Assembly (NCBI GenBank): GCA_965230795.1
Contig: OZ246020.1
Coordinates: forward strand, 1,550,001 to 1,614,000
Origin: PZPK01 sp965230795
GTDB taxonomy: Bacteria > Pseudomonadota > Gammaproteobacteria > Pseudomonadales > Oleiphilaceae
Direction: 5' to 3'
Length of the DNA stretch: 64,000 nt
Below, in pieces: positions 15,189 to 24,027 of the stretch; position 1 is the stretch's first letter, and each line of letters opens with the position of its first letter. The notes under the pieces are model-generated. The model saw only the letters and a program-made list of their open reading frames with translations, was not told the origin of the DNA and made no database searches. The position numbers and the translations under genes were made by a program.

Positions 15189-15956
15189 TCACGATGATTT
15201 TTTGCCGCTGCGTGGTTTTTTCACTGCGTCTCGGGGCTTTTTCACCACATACAGGGGCAACGAATCAAACAGTGATTTAATGCCTTCAGACCAGGCCAGA
15301 CGCAAACGCGCGAAGTCCGGATCATTCTCGTCGACGCGGTAGGTTTCTTTCACCTTGTAGGCATCGTTGCGATAGATCAGGGCATCGAGTGGCAAGCCCA
15401 CCGAGAGGTTACTGCGCAAGGTTGAGTCCATGGAGATCAGTGCACACTGCAGACCTTTTTCCAGGCTGGTGTCGCTGCCCAGTACCCGATCCAGAATGGG
15501 TTTGCCATACTTGCTTTCACCAATCTGGAAATAGGGAGTGTCGGTTCCGGCCTCAATAAAATTGCCTTCGGGATAGACATGAAACAGGCGCACGGCTTCA
15601 CCTTTGATCTGTCCCGAGACCAGGACATTGCAGCTGAAGTTTACACCCTGGGATTGGCCACTGTCGCGTTTGATGACCTCGCGGATGGTATGACCCACCA
15701 ACGCCGCGACATCAAACAAGCTGGTGGCGTTCATAACATGCCGCTCCGCCTGAGCAATCTGCTGCTCCATCAGGCTGATCACACTCTGCGTGGTCGCCAG
15801 GTTGCCCGCCGTCTGAATAAAAATGACGCGCTCATCTTCTTTCTCGAAACGATGCAGCTTTTTAAAACTGGCAATATGATCAACGCCCGCATTGGTGCGT
15901 GAATCCGAGGCCAGTACCAGCCCGTCTGTCAATTTGATGGCAACGCAATAGGTCAT
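15189..15956 (-). CDS. Proteasome-type protease, Anbu (ancestral beta subunit) family
   Basis: A 255-residue Ntn-hydrolase. Removal of Met1 would expose Thr2 (MTYCVAIKL) as nucleophile, and the following DGLVLASDSRTNAG and KKLHRFE segments match the proteasome-beta-like fold. Anbu proteins form ring- or lock-washer-like oligomers in the cytosol. The C-terminus is lysine- and serine-rich. In many genomes Anbu sits with an alpha-E protein, an ATP-grasp protein and a transglutaminase; none is adjacent here, although a transglutaminase-like gene lies about 8 kb away at 24028. Confidence 0.88.
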   Translation of the reverse strand: MTYCVAIKLTDGLVLASDSRTNAGVDHIASFKKLHRFEKEDERVIFIQTAGNLATTQSVISLMEQQIAQAERHVMNATSLFDVAALVGHTIREVIKRDSGQSQGVNFSCNVLVSGQIKGEAVRLFHVYPEGNFIEAGTDTPYFQIGESKYGKPILDRVLGSDTSLEKGLQCALISMDSTLRSNLSVGLPLDALIYRNDAYKVKETYRVDENDPDFARLRLAWSEGIKSLFDSLPLYVVKKPRDAVKKPRSGKKSS

Positions 15957-16128
15957 GTTTGAGCCTGCATATTGAAGGACGGTTTTCCATCCTTATAGCG
16001 AATCTGATGTCTGTCTACGGCTGAAGGCTTAAAAGGCGTCGTTGAACAGAATAGCTGGAAACCGAAAATCGATCCCGTCCGCTTAATATAGCCGTTTGCC
16101 GTGGTTGCGGGAAGTGATGCTAGCCAGT

Positions 16129-16929
16129 TTAGCGGGGACGTAAATCATAGGCCGCGTAGCGTAAATACAGCTTTTGCCAAACAGGGGATTGAGCATCTTC
16201 CGCCATCGCGATATCAACAATTTCTGCTAGCATCACGGATAGCTATTTCAGATTGGGGGCGGGGGAGAAGGCTGTATGCATTGGCCAGGGAGAGATCTTA
16301 CCGGCTTCTGCAATACTCCCTGATAGCTTCAGTTTTTCGATTTCGAAATGCACCACGGGGGCAACGTCGGCATAGGTTCGAATGCGATTCGACTTGATCA
16401 TGCCCAACAGCCTGGCAACATGATTGGAACCACTTATCCAATGGACTTTTTGAGGGTGATTTTCCAGGTAGCTACCTAAGGGTTCTTGATGGCTGGCGCC
16501 ATCGACATCACCAATCAGTCCATCGCCCAGGCTTTCCAGGGATTCCAGTCCACTGTAGGTCCACGAATCATTGCGATTGACAAAAAAAGCCTCGTAAGGC
16601 GCCACCAGTGCGGTGTCCGGAAAGATGAAGGACGGTGCGTTCTCCCGGGCTACGGGTAGCAAGCCATGAAGCTTGCCTTCACGCACCAGGTCCAGAGCGC
16701 GCGCGTAGGAGGAAATGGGCTGAAACTCCACCGAGTAACCCTCAGGTTCGAAAATCTCGCGAGTGAGTTCCACCATAATACCTTCAATACCATCCTGTTC
16801 CACATTGCAGATGAAAGGGCAGTATTCGTAGGTACCGAAGGTCAGTGTTTCTCCCCGGGTGCCACTGGAAAAGGCTAAAAGGGTGATGAGAAAAAACAGC
16901 GCCGCGGATTGAGATGACTTGGTTTCCAT
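16129..16929 (-). pseudogene. SBP_bac_3-type binding protein interrupted by an in-frame TAG stop near the C-terminus
   Basis: The gene starts at 16929 with a signal peptide (cleavage near GTRG) and a mature start LTFGTYEYCPF, and it is open for 228 codons. It then meets TAG at 16243-16245 right after the family-typical AFSPAPNLK. In the same frame 37 more codons follow without a stop (LSVMLAEIVDIAMAEDAQ and on to YLRYAAYDL), ending at TAA 16129-16131. That continuation looks like the normal final helix of this family and brings the length to about 266 residues, as expected. A CAG-to-TAG change would explain it. It could be a truncated protein, a pseudogene or a read-through case. Confidence 0.7.
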
Positions 16930-17060
16930 GATGGATCCGTTCGCCTTTCGAGACGATGAAGTATGGCGTCAACAATGCAGCTCAGTATAGGTTATCAAAC
17001 AGTCGCCCGCATAGGTCCAAAGTGTTCAGGCCCGAAATACTTAACCTTCCGGGCAGATGT

Positions 17061-18002
17061 CTACGAAGCAAGGGATGTAATTACCTGATGATACCAGGGA
17101 ATACCGATGATCACGTTGAAGGGGAAGGTGATGCCCAGAGAGAGCAGCATAGCGAGCCCGATGTCCGCGTTGGGGATGGCGGTGCGGATCGCTGCCGGCG
17201 CAGCGATGTAGGAAGCACTCGCCGCCAGCGTTGCCAGAATCAGAATCGATCCCTGCGGTAAATCCATGGCGAAGCCGAGCAGGGCGCCGAGCATGGCCAT
17301 GGTTGGTGGCGCGATAATGGCAAATACCAGTAGTCGCCACTTTTCCCATGGAATCGGACGCAGGGTTTCGGCGGCCGTCAGCCCCATTTCGAGAAGGAAC
17401 AGAGCCAGCACCGCCTTGAAGGCACCGGTCAGTAATTCAGTGACACCCGCGCCGTCCTGGGGGCCATACATCCAGCCGATAATGACACCGCCGACCAGCA
17501 GAATCACGCCGCGGTTGGTCAGGGTTTCATGCCACAATGCACTGGGTCGCTCAGAGCTGCTCGATGCAGAAAAGCGGCGATAAAGCATCAATGCGACCAG
17601 AATGGCCGGTAGTTCAAGCATCACCAAATAAAGCGTTGTTTGCGGTCCGAACAGGAGTGAGCGGGACTCCACATAGCTCAGCACCACCGCGAAAGTCCCG
17701 GCGCTGACCGAACCATAGTGCGCAGCAATACTGGCGCTATTGGCCATGGAGAGTCCAGTGGCATAGCGCAGCACCGGGATCAGCAGTAGCGGCAGTACCG
17801 CACCGAGCAGGGCGACGGCCAGTAACTCGCCCGCCAGGGACCAGGACAGACTGCCATGCAGGGCCATTCCGCCTTTCAGACCGATGGTAAGCATCAGCAA
17901 CAGGCTGAGCGTGTCATAGGCCGCTTTCGGAATTTCCAGATCTGATTTCACCAGACCGGCGAGCAGGCCCAGCAGAAAAAACATGACAACTATATCCGGC
18001 AC
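17061..18002 (-). CDS. sbtA-like: SbtA-type sodium-dependent bicarbonate transport family permease
   Basis: A 313-residue membrane protein with about ten hydrophobic segments. The N-terminal region (VVMFFLLGLLAGLVKSDLEIP) and the glycine/serine-rich region NSASIAAHYGSVSAGTFAVV are typical of the DUF897/SbtA family, known in cyanobacteria as a Na+/HCO3- symporter. The start is GTG at 18002 with AGGAGGG seven bases upstream. It follows the two pyruvate carboxylase genes by 61 bases on the same strand, so it may supply bicarbonate to the carboxylase. That link is inferred from position. Confidence 0.85.
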   Translation of the reverse strand: MPDIVVMFFLLGLLAGLVKSDLEIPKAAYDTLSLLLMLTIGLKGGMALHGSLSWSLAGELLAVALLGAVLPLLLIPVLRYATGLSMANSASIAAHYGSVSAGTFAVVLSYVESRSLLFGPQTTLYLVMLELPAILVALMLYRRFSASSSSERPSALWHETLTNRGVILLVGGVIIGWMYGPQDGAGVTELLTGAFKAVLALFLLEMGLTAAETLRPIPWEKWRLLVFAIIAPPTMAMLGALLGFAMDLPQGSILILATLAASASYIAAPAAIRTAIPNADIGLAMLLSLGITFPFNVIIGIPWYHQVITSLAS

Positions 18003-18063
18003 AGAATGCCCTCCTGTGTGCAGCGATGATTCACGTGATAACGGTGTCTGAATTCAGACCGTA

Positions 18064-19857
18064 TCAGCCTATTTCCATCAGGACTTCTCCTGGCGTCACC
18101 CGGTCGCCTTTTTTGACATGAATGGCCTTCACTTCGCCCGCAATGCCGGCATGGATTTCTGTTTCCATTTTCATGGCTTCCGCAATCATGACAGCCTGAC
18201 CGGCTTCTACGGTATCGCCTTCCTCGACCAAGACCTCAACCACGTTGCCGGGCATAGCGGCACTGACATGTCCCGGATCGCTGGCCCGTTTGCGGCCCTG
18301 TTTGGCTTCCGGTTCGTATTCGTTCAGCGATTCAAACACCACTTCTTCCGGCATGCCGTCCAGTGACACGTATAGCTTGCGTTTGCCGCCGCCAAAATCA
18401 CCGACACCGGTGATCGCCACTTCGTAGGTTTCGCCGCGTACATCGACGGTAAATTCCGTGGCCATGCCAGTGGATGCGGGTTTACCTTCGGGTGTCGGAG
18501 GTAGCAGTGGTTCCGGTTGCAGAGTGCCTTCGGCGCGTTGCTTGAGATAGTCGCGCGCCAGATCCGGGAACATGGCGAAGGTCAGCACATCTTCATCGCC
18601 GGTGGCGAGGGAACCTATGTCTTCGCGCAGCTTGTCCAGCTCCGGTTTCAGTGCATCGGCGGGACGTGCGTCGCTGACGGCCTCATTGCCGATGGCCTGT
18701 TTGCGCAGCGCCTCGTTGATTTCTCCATGAGGTTTGCCGTAGCCACCCTGCAGGTAGCGCTTCACTTCATTAGTGATGGTCTTGTAGCGTTCACCTGCGA
18801 GCACGTTGTATACCGCCTGTGTGCCGACAATCTGTGATGTCGGCGTGACCAGCGGCGGGTAGCCCAGGTCCTTGCGCACAGCAGGGATCTCGTCGAAGAC
18901 CTGCTGGATCTTGTCGAGTGCATTCTGCTCCTTGAGCTGATTTGCCAGGTTGGACATCATGCCGCCCGGTACCTGGTTAATCTGTACCGAAACGTTTTCG
19001 CCGGTGAATTCGCTCTCAAACTGGTGATATTTTTTACGAACTTCGCGGAAGTAATCAGCAATCTCCGACAGCAACTCCAGATCCAGACCCGTGTCCCACT
19101 CTGTTCCACGGAAGGCCGCCACCTGGGATTCGGTGGAGGGGTGACTGGTGCCGCCGGAGAATGAAGAAATCGCCGTATCAATGCGATCGGCTCCCGCTTC
19201 AACTGCTTTCATTTGGCATTGCGGCGACAGCCCGGCAGTACTATGACTATGGATGACCAACGGCAGGTCGACCGCATCTTTGATGGCTTTGGTCAGTTCA
19301 TAGGCCGCATAGGGTGTCAGCAATCCGGCCATGTCTTTGATGGCAATGGAATCGGCGCCCATGTCACGCATGTCTTTGGCCTGTTGTACAAAGAGTTCTG
19401 CGGTGTGCACGGGGCTGGTGGTATAACAGATAGTGCCCTGGGCATGCTTGCCGGACTCTTTCACTGCCTTCATGGCAACTTCGATATTGCGCAGATCGTT
19501 GAGGGCGTCGAATACGCGGAACACGTCGATGCCGTTTTCGGCAGCTTTGGCGACGAAGGCCCTGACGACGTCATCCGCATAATGGCGATATCCCAGCAGG
19601 TTCTGCCCCCGCAATAGCATTTGCAGGCGCGTGTTGGGCAGGGCGGCGCGCAGTTGTCGCAGGCGCTCCCAGGGGTCTTCCTTTAGGAAGCGCACACAGG
19701 CATCGAAGGTCGCGCCTCCCCAGACCTCCATGGACCAATAGCCCACCTTGTCCATCATTTCACAGATGGGAAGCATGTCTTCGGTACGCATGCGCGTGGC
19801 GATCAGTGACTGGTGTGCGTCGCGCAGGGTGAGGTCAGTGACTTGCAGTTTCTTCAT
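18064..19857 (-). CDS. pycB: Pyruvate carboxylase subunit B / oxaloacetate decarboxylase alpha-type carboxyltransferase
   Basis: A 597-residue protein. The carboxyltransferase TIM barrel starts with LQVTDLTLRDAHQSL and contains the metal-site HSHSTAG and the conserved LLRGQNLLGYRHY. A PYC_OADA domain follows, and a biotinyl domain closes the protein with EAMKMET, biotinylated lysine near residue 563. It transfers carboxyl from carboxybiotin to pyruvate, making oxaloacetate. A biotin carboxylase gene lies 15 bases upstream with no OadB/OadG genes nearby, so the two-subunit pyruvate carboxylase reading is preferred over a sodium-pumping decarboxylase. AGGAGAG precedes the ATG. Confidence 0.92.
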   Translation of the reverse strand: MKKLQVTDLTLRDAHQSLIATRMRTEDMLPICEMMDKVGYWSMEVWGGATFDACVRFLKEDPWERLRQLRAALPNTRLQMLLRGQNLLGYRHYADDVVRAFVAKAAENGIDVFRVFDALNDLRNIEVAMKAVKESGKHAQGTICYTTSPVHTAELFVQQAKDMRDMGADSIAIKDMAGLLTPYAAYELTKAIKDAVDLPLVIHSHSTAGLSPQCQMKAVEAGADRIDTAISSFSGGTSHPSTESQVAAFRGTEWDTGLDLELLSEIADYFREVRKKYHQFESEFTGENVSVQINQVPGGMMSNLANQLKEQNALDKIQQVFDEIPAVRKDLGYPPLVTPTSQIVGTQAVYNVLAGERYKTITNEVKRYLQGGYGKPHGEINEALRKQAIGNEAVSDARPADALKPELDKLREDIGSLATGDEDVLTFAMFPDLARDYLKQRAEGTLQPEPLLPPTPEGKPASTGMATEFTVDVRGETYEVAITGVGDFGGGKRKLYVSLDGMPEEVVFESLNEYEPEAKQGRKRASDPGHVSAAMPGNVVEVLVEEGDTVEAGQAVMIAEAMKMETEIHAGIAGEVKAIHVKKGDRVTPGEVLMEIG

Positions 19858-19872
19858 GGTTATCTCTCCTGT

Positions 19873-21285
19873 TTACCAGCCAGCATGCGCGGCAATGGCT
19901 GTGGCCAGAACCAGTGCAATTTCAGTGGGATGACGTTTGTCGGAATAGCGAAGCAGTTCGGGGTGTTCCGGAACAAAACTGGTGTTGAATTCGCCTTTCT
20001 GGAAATCCGGATGCGCCAGAATTTCCTGATAGTAATTGGCAGTGGTTTGAATGCCGTGCAGGCGCATATCGTCGAGGGCGCGTCGCCCCCGGGCAATTGC
20101 ATCGTCCCAATTCAGGGCCCAGACGATCAGCTTCAGGCACATTGAGTCATAGTAGGGCGGGATGTCGTAGCCGGTGAAGATCGCCGTATCGACGCGCACG
20201 CCCGGGCCGCCCGGCGCATAGTAGTGAGTGACCCTTCCAAAGCTGGGAAGAAAATCGTTCTTCGGGTCTTCAGCGTTGATGCGGAACTGCAAGGCATAGC
20301 CCCGGTACTGGATGTCTTCCTGTCGATAACGCAAGGCTTCACCGGCAGCAATGCGCAATTGCTCCTGAACAATGTCAACACCGGTAATCTGTTCGGTGAT
20401 GGTGTGCTCGACCTGGACTCGGGTGTTCATTTCCATGAAATAGACTTCGTTACCGGTGAGCAAAAACTCCACCGTACCGGCATTCTCATAGTCCACGGCT
20501 TTGGCGGCACGCACGGCCAGATCACCGATGTACTGGCGTTGTTCCGGTGTCAGCTGCGGGCTGGGTGCGATCTCGATCAGTTTCTGGTTGCGACGCTGAA
20601 TGGAGCAGTCGCGCTCGTAGAGATGGATCACATTACCGTGTGAGTCGCCGAGAATCTGGGCTTCGATGTGGCGTGGGTTAACGATGCACTTTTCCATGAA
20701 CACTTCGGCGGAGCCAAAGGCCTTGCTGGCTTCGGAAATAACCCGGGGATAGAGCTGTTTGAGTTCTTCGGCGGAATCACAGCGGCGAATACCCCGGCCA
20801 CCGCCGCCCGAGGTGGCTTTGAGCATCACCGGATAGCCAATCTCTTCAGCCAGGGCCAGAGCTTCCTCAACATTTTCCAGATTGTCATCAGAGCCCGGCG
20901 TCACCGGTACACCGGCTGCACGCATGCTTTTGCGGGCCTCGGTTTTGTCGCCCATTTTGCGAATTACTTCGGATTTGGGACCGATAAAGACAATGCCTTT
21001 CTGTTCACAGAGTTCGGCAAAGTCAGCGTTCTCCGAGAGAAAGCCATAACCGGGATGGATCGCGTCACAGCCGAATTGCTTGGCCAGACTGACAATGCGC
21101 TGGTGGTCCAGATAGGCCAGTGGATCTTCCCCCAGAGAGTGGGATTCATCGGCGCGTTTGACGTGCAGACCGTAGCGGTCCGGTTCGGTGTAGATGGCGA
21201 CGGAACGGATATTGGCCTCGGCACAGGCGCGAATAATCCGGACCGCAATTTCACCACGGTTGGCTATGAGTACCTTTTTGAGCAT
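19873..21285 (-). CDS. pycA: Biotin carboxylase subunit of pyruvate carboxylase
   Basis: A 470-residue ATP-grasp enzyme that carboxylates biotin with bicarbonate and ATP. The N-terminal Rossmann-like domain begins KVLIANRGEIAVRIIRA. The ATP-grasp glycine loop is GGGGRGIR, and the catalytic region FMEMNTRVQVEHTITE is intact. It is the first gene of an operon with the carboxyltransferase and the SbtA-like permease. A LysR gene is divergent across 114 bases. The same order is known for the anaplerotic two-subunit pyruvate carboxylase of Pseudomonas. Confidence 0.93.
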   Translation of the reverse strand: MLKKVLIANRGEIAVRIIRACAEANIRSVAIYTEPDRYGLHVKRADESHSLGEDPLAYLDHQRIVSLAKQFGCDAIHPGYGFLSENADFAELCEQKGIVFIGPKSEVIRKMGDKTEARKSMRAAGVPVTPGSDDNLENVEEALALAEEIGYPVMLKATSGGGGRGIRRCDSAEELKQLYPRVISEASKAFGSAEVFMEKCIVNPRHIEAQILGDSHGNVIHLYERDCSIQRRNQKLIEIAPSPQLTPEQRQYIGDLAVRAAKAVDYENAGTVEFLLTGNEVYFMEMNTRVQVEHTITEQITGVDIVQEQLRIAAGEALRYRQEDIQYRGYALQFRINAEDPKNDFLPSFGRVTHYYAPGGPGVRVDTAIFTGYDIPPYYDSMCLKLIVWALNWDDAIARGRRALDDMRLHGIQTTANYYQEILAHPDFQKGEFNTSFVPEHPELLRYSDKRHPTEIALVLATAIAAHAGW

Positions 21286-21399
21286 GGATGCGTCCTCCCA
21301 ACGTCGCTGCAGGGAAGATAGATCAGCATCGATATAATTAAAAATTAATACATTTTATATATACTATAAACAATTACTTATGATTCGAGCGTATCACTC
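21286..21399. promoter_or_regulatory. Divergent promoter region between pycA and the LysR regulator
   Basis: This 114-bp interval is very AT-rich in the middle (about 21330-21385), with several TATA-like blocks such as TTATATATACTATAA. Both genes start outward from it, so LysR binding sites are expected here. I did not find a single unambiguous T-N11-A palindrome. Confidence 0.45.
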
Positions 21400-22365
21400 A
21401 TGCCATTAACCGTACAAAAATTGATTCGCCGCCTGACCCTGCGCCAGCTACAGGTATTTCAGGCGGTGTACCAGCAGCAGGGTTACGGGAGGGCTGCGGA
21501 CCTGCTGGGGCTAACGCAGCCTGCCGTGAGTGCCCAGATTAAGCAATTGGAACAAGCCCTGGGTTTGAAGCTGTTTGAGATAGTCGGTCGCAAGGTTTAC
21601 TGCACTGCGGCTGGTGAAATGGTGGCAGACAGTGTGGCCATCATTTTTGAGCAGCTACGAGTGTTGCAGAATGATATTCATGCCCTGGAAGGACAGATTT
21701 CCGGCGATCTCAGAATCGCTGCCGTGAATACGGCCCAGTATGTTGTGCCGTATCTGCTCAAGCCCTTCCGTGAGCGCTATCCGGAAGTGAACATCAGCCT
21801 GCACGTGGTCAATCGTGCCAAGGCGATTCAGCGACTCAACGAAAATAAAGATGACCTGGTTGTTATGGGGATCGTGCCGACGGAACGACCGCTCACCTCC
21901 ATCCCTTTTCTGGACAATGAACTGGTGCCGGTGGTCGCGCCCGAGCATACGCTGGCGAAACAGCAGGCGAGTCAGGAGCGCGTGACCCTGGCTGACTTTC
22001 TTGCCGCCGATGTACTGGTCCGGGAGCCCGGTTCCGGTAGCCGGCTGGCACTGGAACAGCACTGTCATCAGGTGCGCCATACCTTGCTGCCAGCCATGGA
22101 AATCGGCTCCAATGATGCCTTGAAGCATGCCGTGATCGCGGGCCTTGGCGTTGCGGTATTGCCGCGTCTCGGTATTCTGCCGGAGCTGCGCACTGGTGCG
22201 TTGACGGTATTGGATATCGAGGGCTTTCCGCTGCGGCGTTCCTGGTGTCTGGTGTATCCCTCCGGAAAAAGCCCCAGTCCGGCCAGTCAGCGATTTATCG
22301 ACTATGTGCAAAGCCATCTTAAGGAGATCAAAAACAGCTTTTCAGAACGGCAGCAGATGGGCTAA
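21400..22365 (+). CDS. pycR: LysR-family transcriptional regulator, probable pyruvate carboxylase regulator
   Basis: A 321-residue protein with an N-terminal winged helix (LTLRQLQVFQAVYQQQGYGRAADLLGLTQPAVSAQIKQLE) and a LysR substrate-binding domain (from about residue 100, starting ISGDLRIAAVNTAQYVVPYLL). This segment resembles CbbR-type LysR proteins, which control carbon-fixing or carboxylating functions. It is divergent from the pycA gene, and PycR in Pseudomonas has the same position. The effector is unknown. Confidence 0.85.
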   Translation: MPLTVQKLIRRLTLRQLQVFQAVYQQQGYGRAADLLGLTQPAVSAQIKQLEQALGLKLFEIVGRKVYCTAAGEMVADSVAIIFEQLRVLQNDIHALEGQISGDLRIAAVNTAQYVVPYLLKPFRERYPEVNISLHVVNRAKAIQRLNENKDDLVVMGIVPTERPLTSIPFLDNELVPVVAPEHTLAKQQASQERVTLADFLAADVLVREPGSGSRLALEQHCHQVRHTLLPAMEIGSNDALKHAVIAGLGVAVLPRLGILPELRTGALTVLDIEGFPLRRSWCLVYPSGKSPSPASQRFIDYVQSHLKEIKNSFSERQQMG

Positions 22366-22417
22366 ATTCTGTGATTCCGAAAACCCCATAGCTGATCGTT
22401 TAGTTAGCGAGACCCAC

Positions 22418-23161
22418 ATGGAACTCTATTCGCTCGAAACCTCTCCCGAGTATATCCACCTGCAGACTGAAATGATCTGGTTGCAGCAAAGCCTGCATTC
22501 CCAGGGCAAGCGTCTGATGATTATTTTCGAAGGGCGTGACACGGCCGGGAAGGGCGGTGCGATCATGCGTTTCGTTCGCTTCCTGAACCCGCGACACTAT
22601 CGCGTAGTCGCCTTGTCCAAACCCACCGAGGAAGAGGTCAGACAGTGGTATTTCCAACGTTATATCAGTCACTTGCCTGCTCCCGGACACATGGCCTTGT
22701 TTGATCGCAGCTGGTACAACCGTGCCGTAGTAGAGCCGGTGATGGGTTTTTGCAGTGAGCAGCAGTACCAGCTCTTTTTAAAGCAGGTGGTGCAGTTGGA
22801 GGAAATGCTGACGGAAGATGGCCTGCCCATTGTGAAGTTCTGGTTTTCCATCGATTTCAAAGAGCAGGAGAGCCGATTGCGGGAGCGCCAGAGTAATCCG
22901 CTCAAACAATGGAAACTGAGCACCGTGGATGCTCAGGCGCAGGCGCGTTTCCACGATTTCACCTCTTACAAGGACGCTATGTTTCAGCACACCTCTACAG
23001 ACTTCGCTCCCTGGGTGATCGTTAAAGGTGAGGATCGGGATCGTGCGCGGCTGGAGTCCATGCGCTATGTTTTGAACCTGATGGATTACGAACGCAAGGG
23101 TGAAACCGGCGAAAGGCTGGAGCCGGATGCAGAGGTGTTATCCGTATTCAAAGCGGGATGA
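22418..23161 (+). CDS. ppk2: Polyphosphate kinase 2 family protein
   Basis: The ATG at 22418 gives the expected 247-residue PPK2 length; the frame is open upstream but without family sequence. Walker A is GRDTAGKGG (about residues 37-45), the Walker B/lid region DRSWYNRAVVEPVMGFC is present, and DFKEQESRLRERQSNPLKQWKLS is the family-typical C-terminal segment. PPK2 enzymes phosphorylate nucleotides using polyphosphate, or run the reverse. It starts 52 bases after the LysR gene on the same strand. Confidence 0.93.
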   Translation: MELYSLETSPEYIHLQTEMIWLQQSLHSQGKRLMIIFEGRDTAGKGGAIMRFVRFLNPRHYRVVALSKPTEEEVRQWYFQRYISHLPAPGHMALFDRSWYNRAVVEPVMGFCSEQQYQLFLKQVVQLEEMLTEDGLPIVKFWFSIDFKEQESRLRERQSNPLKQWKLSTVDAQAQARFHDFTSYKDAMFQHTSTDFAPWVIVKGEDRDRARLESMRYVLNLMDYERKGETGERLEPDAEVLSVFKAG

Positions 23162-23190
23162 TCCGGATGGGTAGATGGCAGTGATGCGCG

Positions 23191-23976
23191 ATGACACAGC
23201 GAAAGCAGGATAAGATCGGTGCGCCTGAACTAATGCTCAGCTATCGGCCGGGTATTCTGGCCATGCTGGGTCCCATGGCCGATCTTGACGCGCACCGTCA
23301 TCATGCCTTGCAGGTCGTATTTCCGCTTTCTCCAATGAGCAGTCTTGAGGTGAATGGCGAAGCGCGGGTCCTGTCTGAAGCCATGCTGATTCTCCCCGAT
23401 ACAGCCCATTGTTTTCGCAGTGACCGGGCCGGAGTATTGTTGATCAACGCGGAATCTCAGGCCGCGAGTGAGTTGCTGGAAGGCTTGGATTCAGGGTCAT
23501 CGAATTGTTCTGAGGATGCCTCACCAATCTATTGCATTGAATTGCCTGACCGCTTGCATGAGGCCCTGTCCATCGACTCCTTTATTGAAAACTTTCTGAG
23601 CGCCTATGTTCCCAAGGCCTGCCTCCATTACCACGGTGATGCGCAGTTCGAGGCGCTTTTCGCCACCATTCAGCGGCGTATTGAAAGTGGACAGCTGATG
23701 GAAATTGATCTGGACTGGGCCTGTGCGCAGGTGCATGTATCCCCCGGTCGTTTTATGCACCGTTTTAAGGAACTGACGGGGATTCCCTGGCGACCCTTTT
23801 TGCTTTGGTCCCGACTGCTGTCCGCGGTGTTGCAGTTAAAACATGGGGGGGCACTGACCGAGGTGGCGATGGCAGCCGGCTTTGCGGACAGCGCGCATTT
23901 TTCCCGCACCTTTAAAGCCAATTTCGGCATCACACCCTCAAAGGTGATGCAATACAGCAGGTTTATTCAAGCCTGA
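23191..23976 (+). CDS. AraC-family transcriptional regulator
   Basis: A 261-residue protein with a cupin-like N-terminal half (HRHHALQVVFPLS and the following strands) and a C-terminal AraC DNA-binding domain with two HTH motifs (WACAQVHVSPGRFMHRFKEL and LTEVAMAAGFADSAHFSRTFKANFG). It follows the PPK2 gene by 29 bases and precedes a transglutaminase-like gene by 51 bases. Possible targets are its neighbours; the ligand is unknown. Confidence 0.88.
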   Translation: MTQRKQDKIGAPELMLSYRPGILAMLGPMADLDAHRHHALQVVFPLSPMSSLEVNGEARVLSEAMLILPDTAHCFRSDRAGVLLINAESQAASELLEGLDSGSSNCSEDASPIYCIELPDRLHEALSIDSFIENFLSAYVPKACLHYHGDAQFEALFATIQRRIESGQLMEIDLDWACAQVHVSPGRFMHRFKELTGIPWRPFLLWSRLLSAVLQLKHGGALTEVAMAAGFADSAHFSRTFKANFGITPSKVMQYSRFIQA

Positions 23977-24027
23977 CGCAGGTATAGTCATATACGCTTC
24001 TATCACTGCGAAACAAAGGAGCAAATT

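Noticed and set aside
16101..16397. Plus-strand frame of 98 codons
   Set aside because: It is the antisense shadow of the interrupted binding-protein gene on the minus strand.
18064..19857. Sodium-pumping oxaloacetate decarboxylase alpha subunit as the primary call
   Set aside because: No oadB or oadG genes nearby, and a biotin carboxylase gene is directly upstream with a divergent LysR, which fits two-subunit pyruvate carboxylase.
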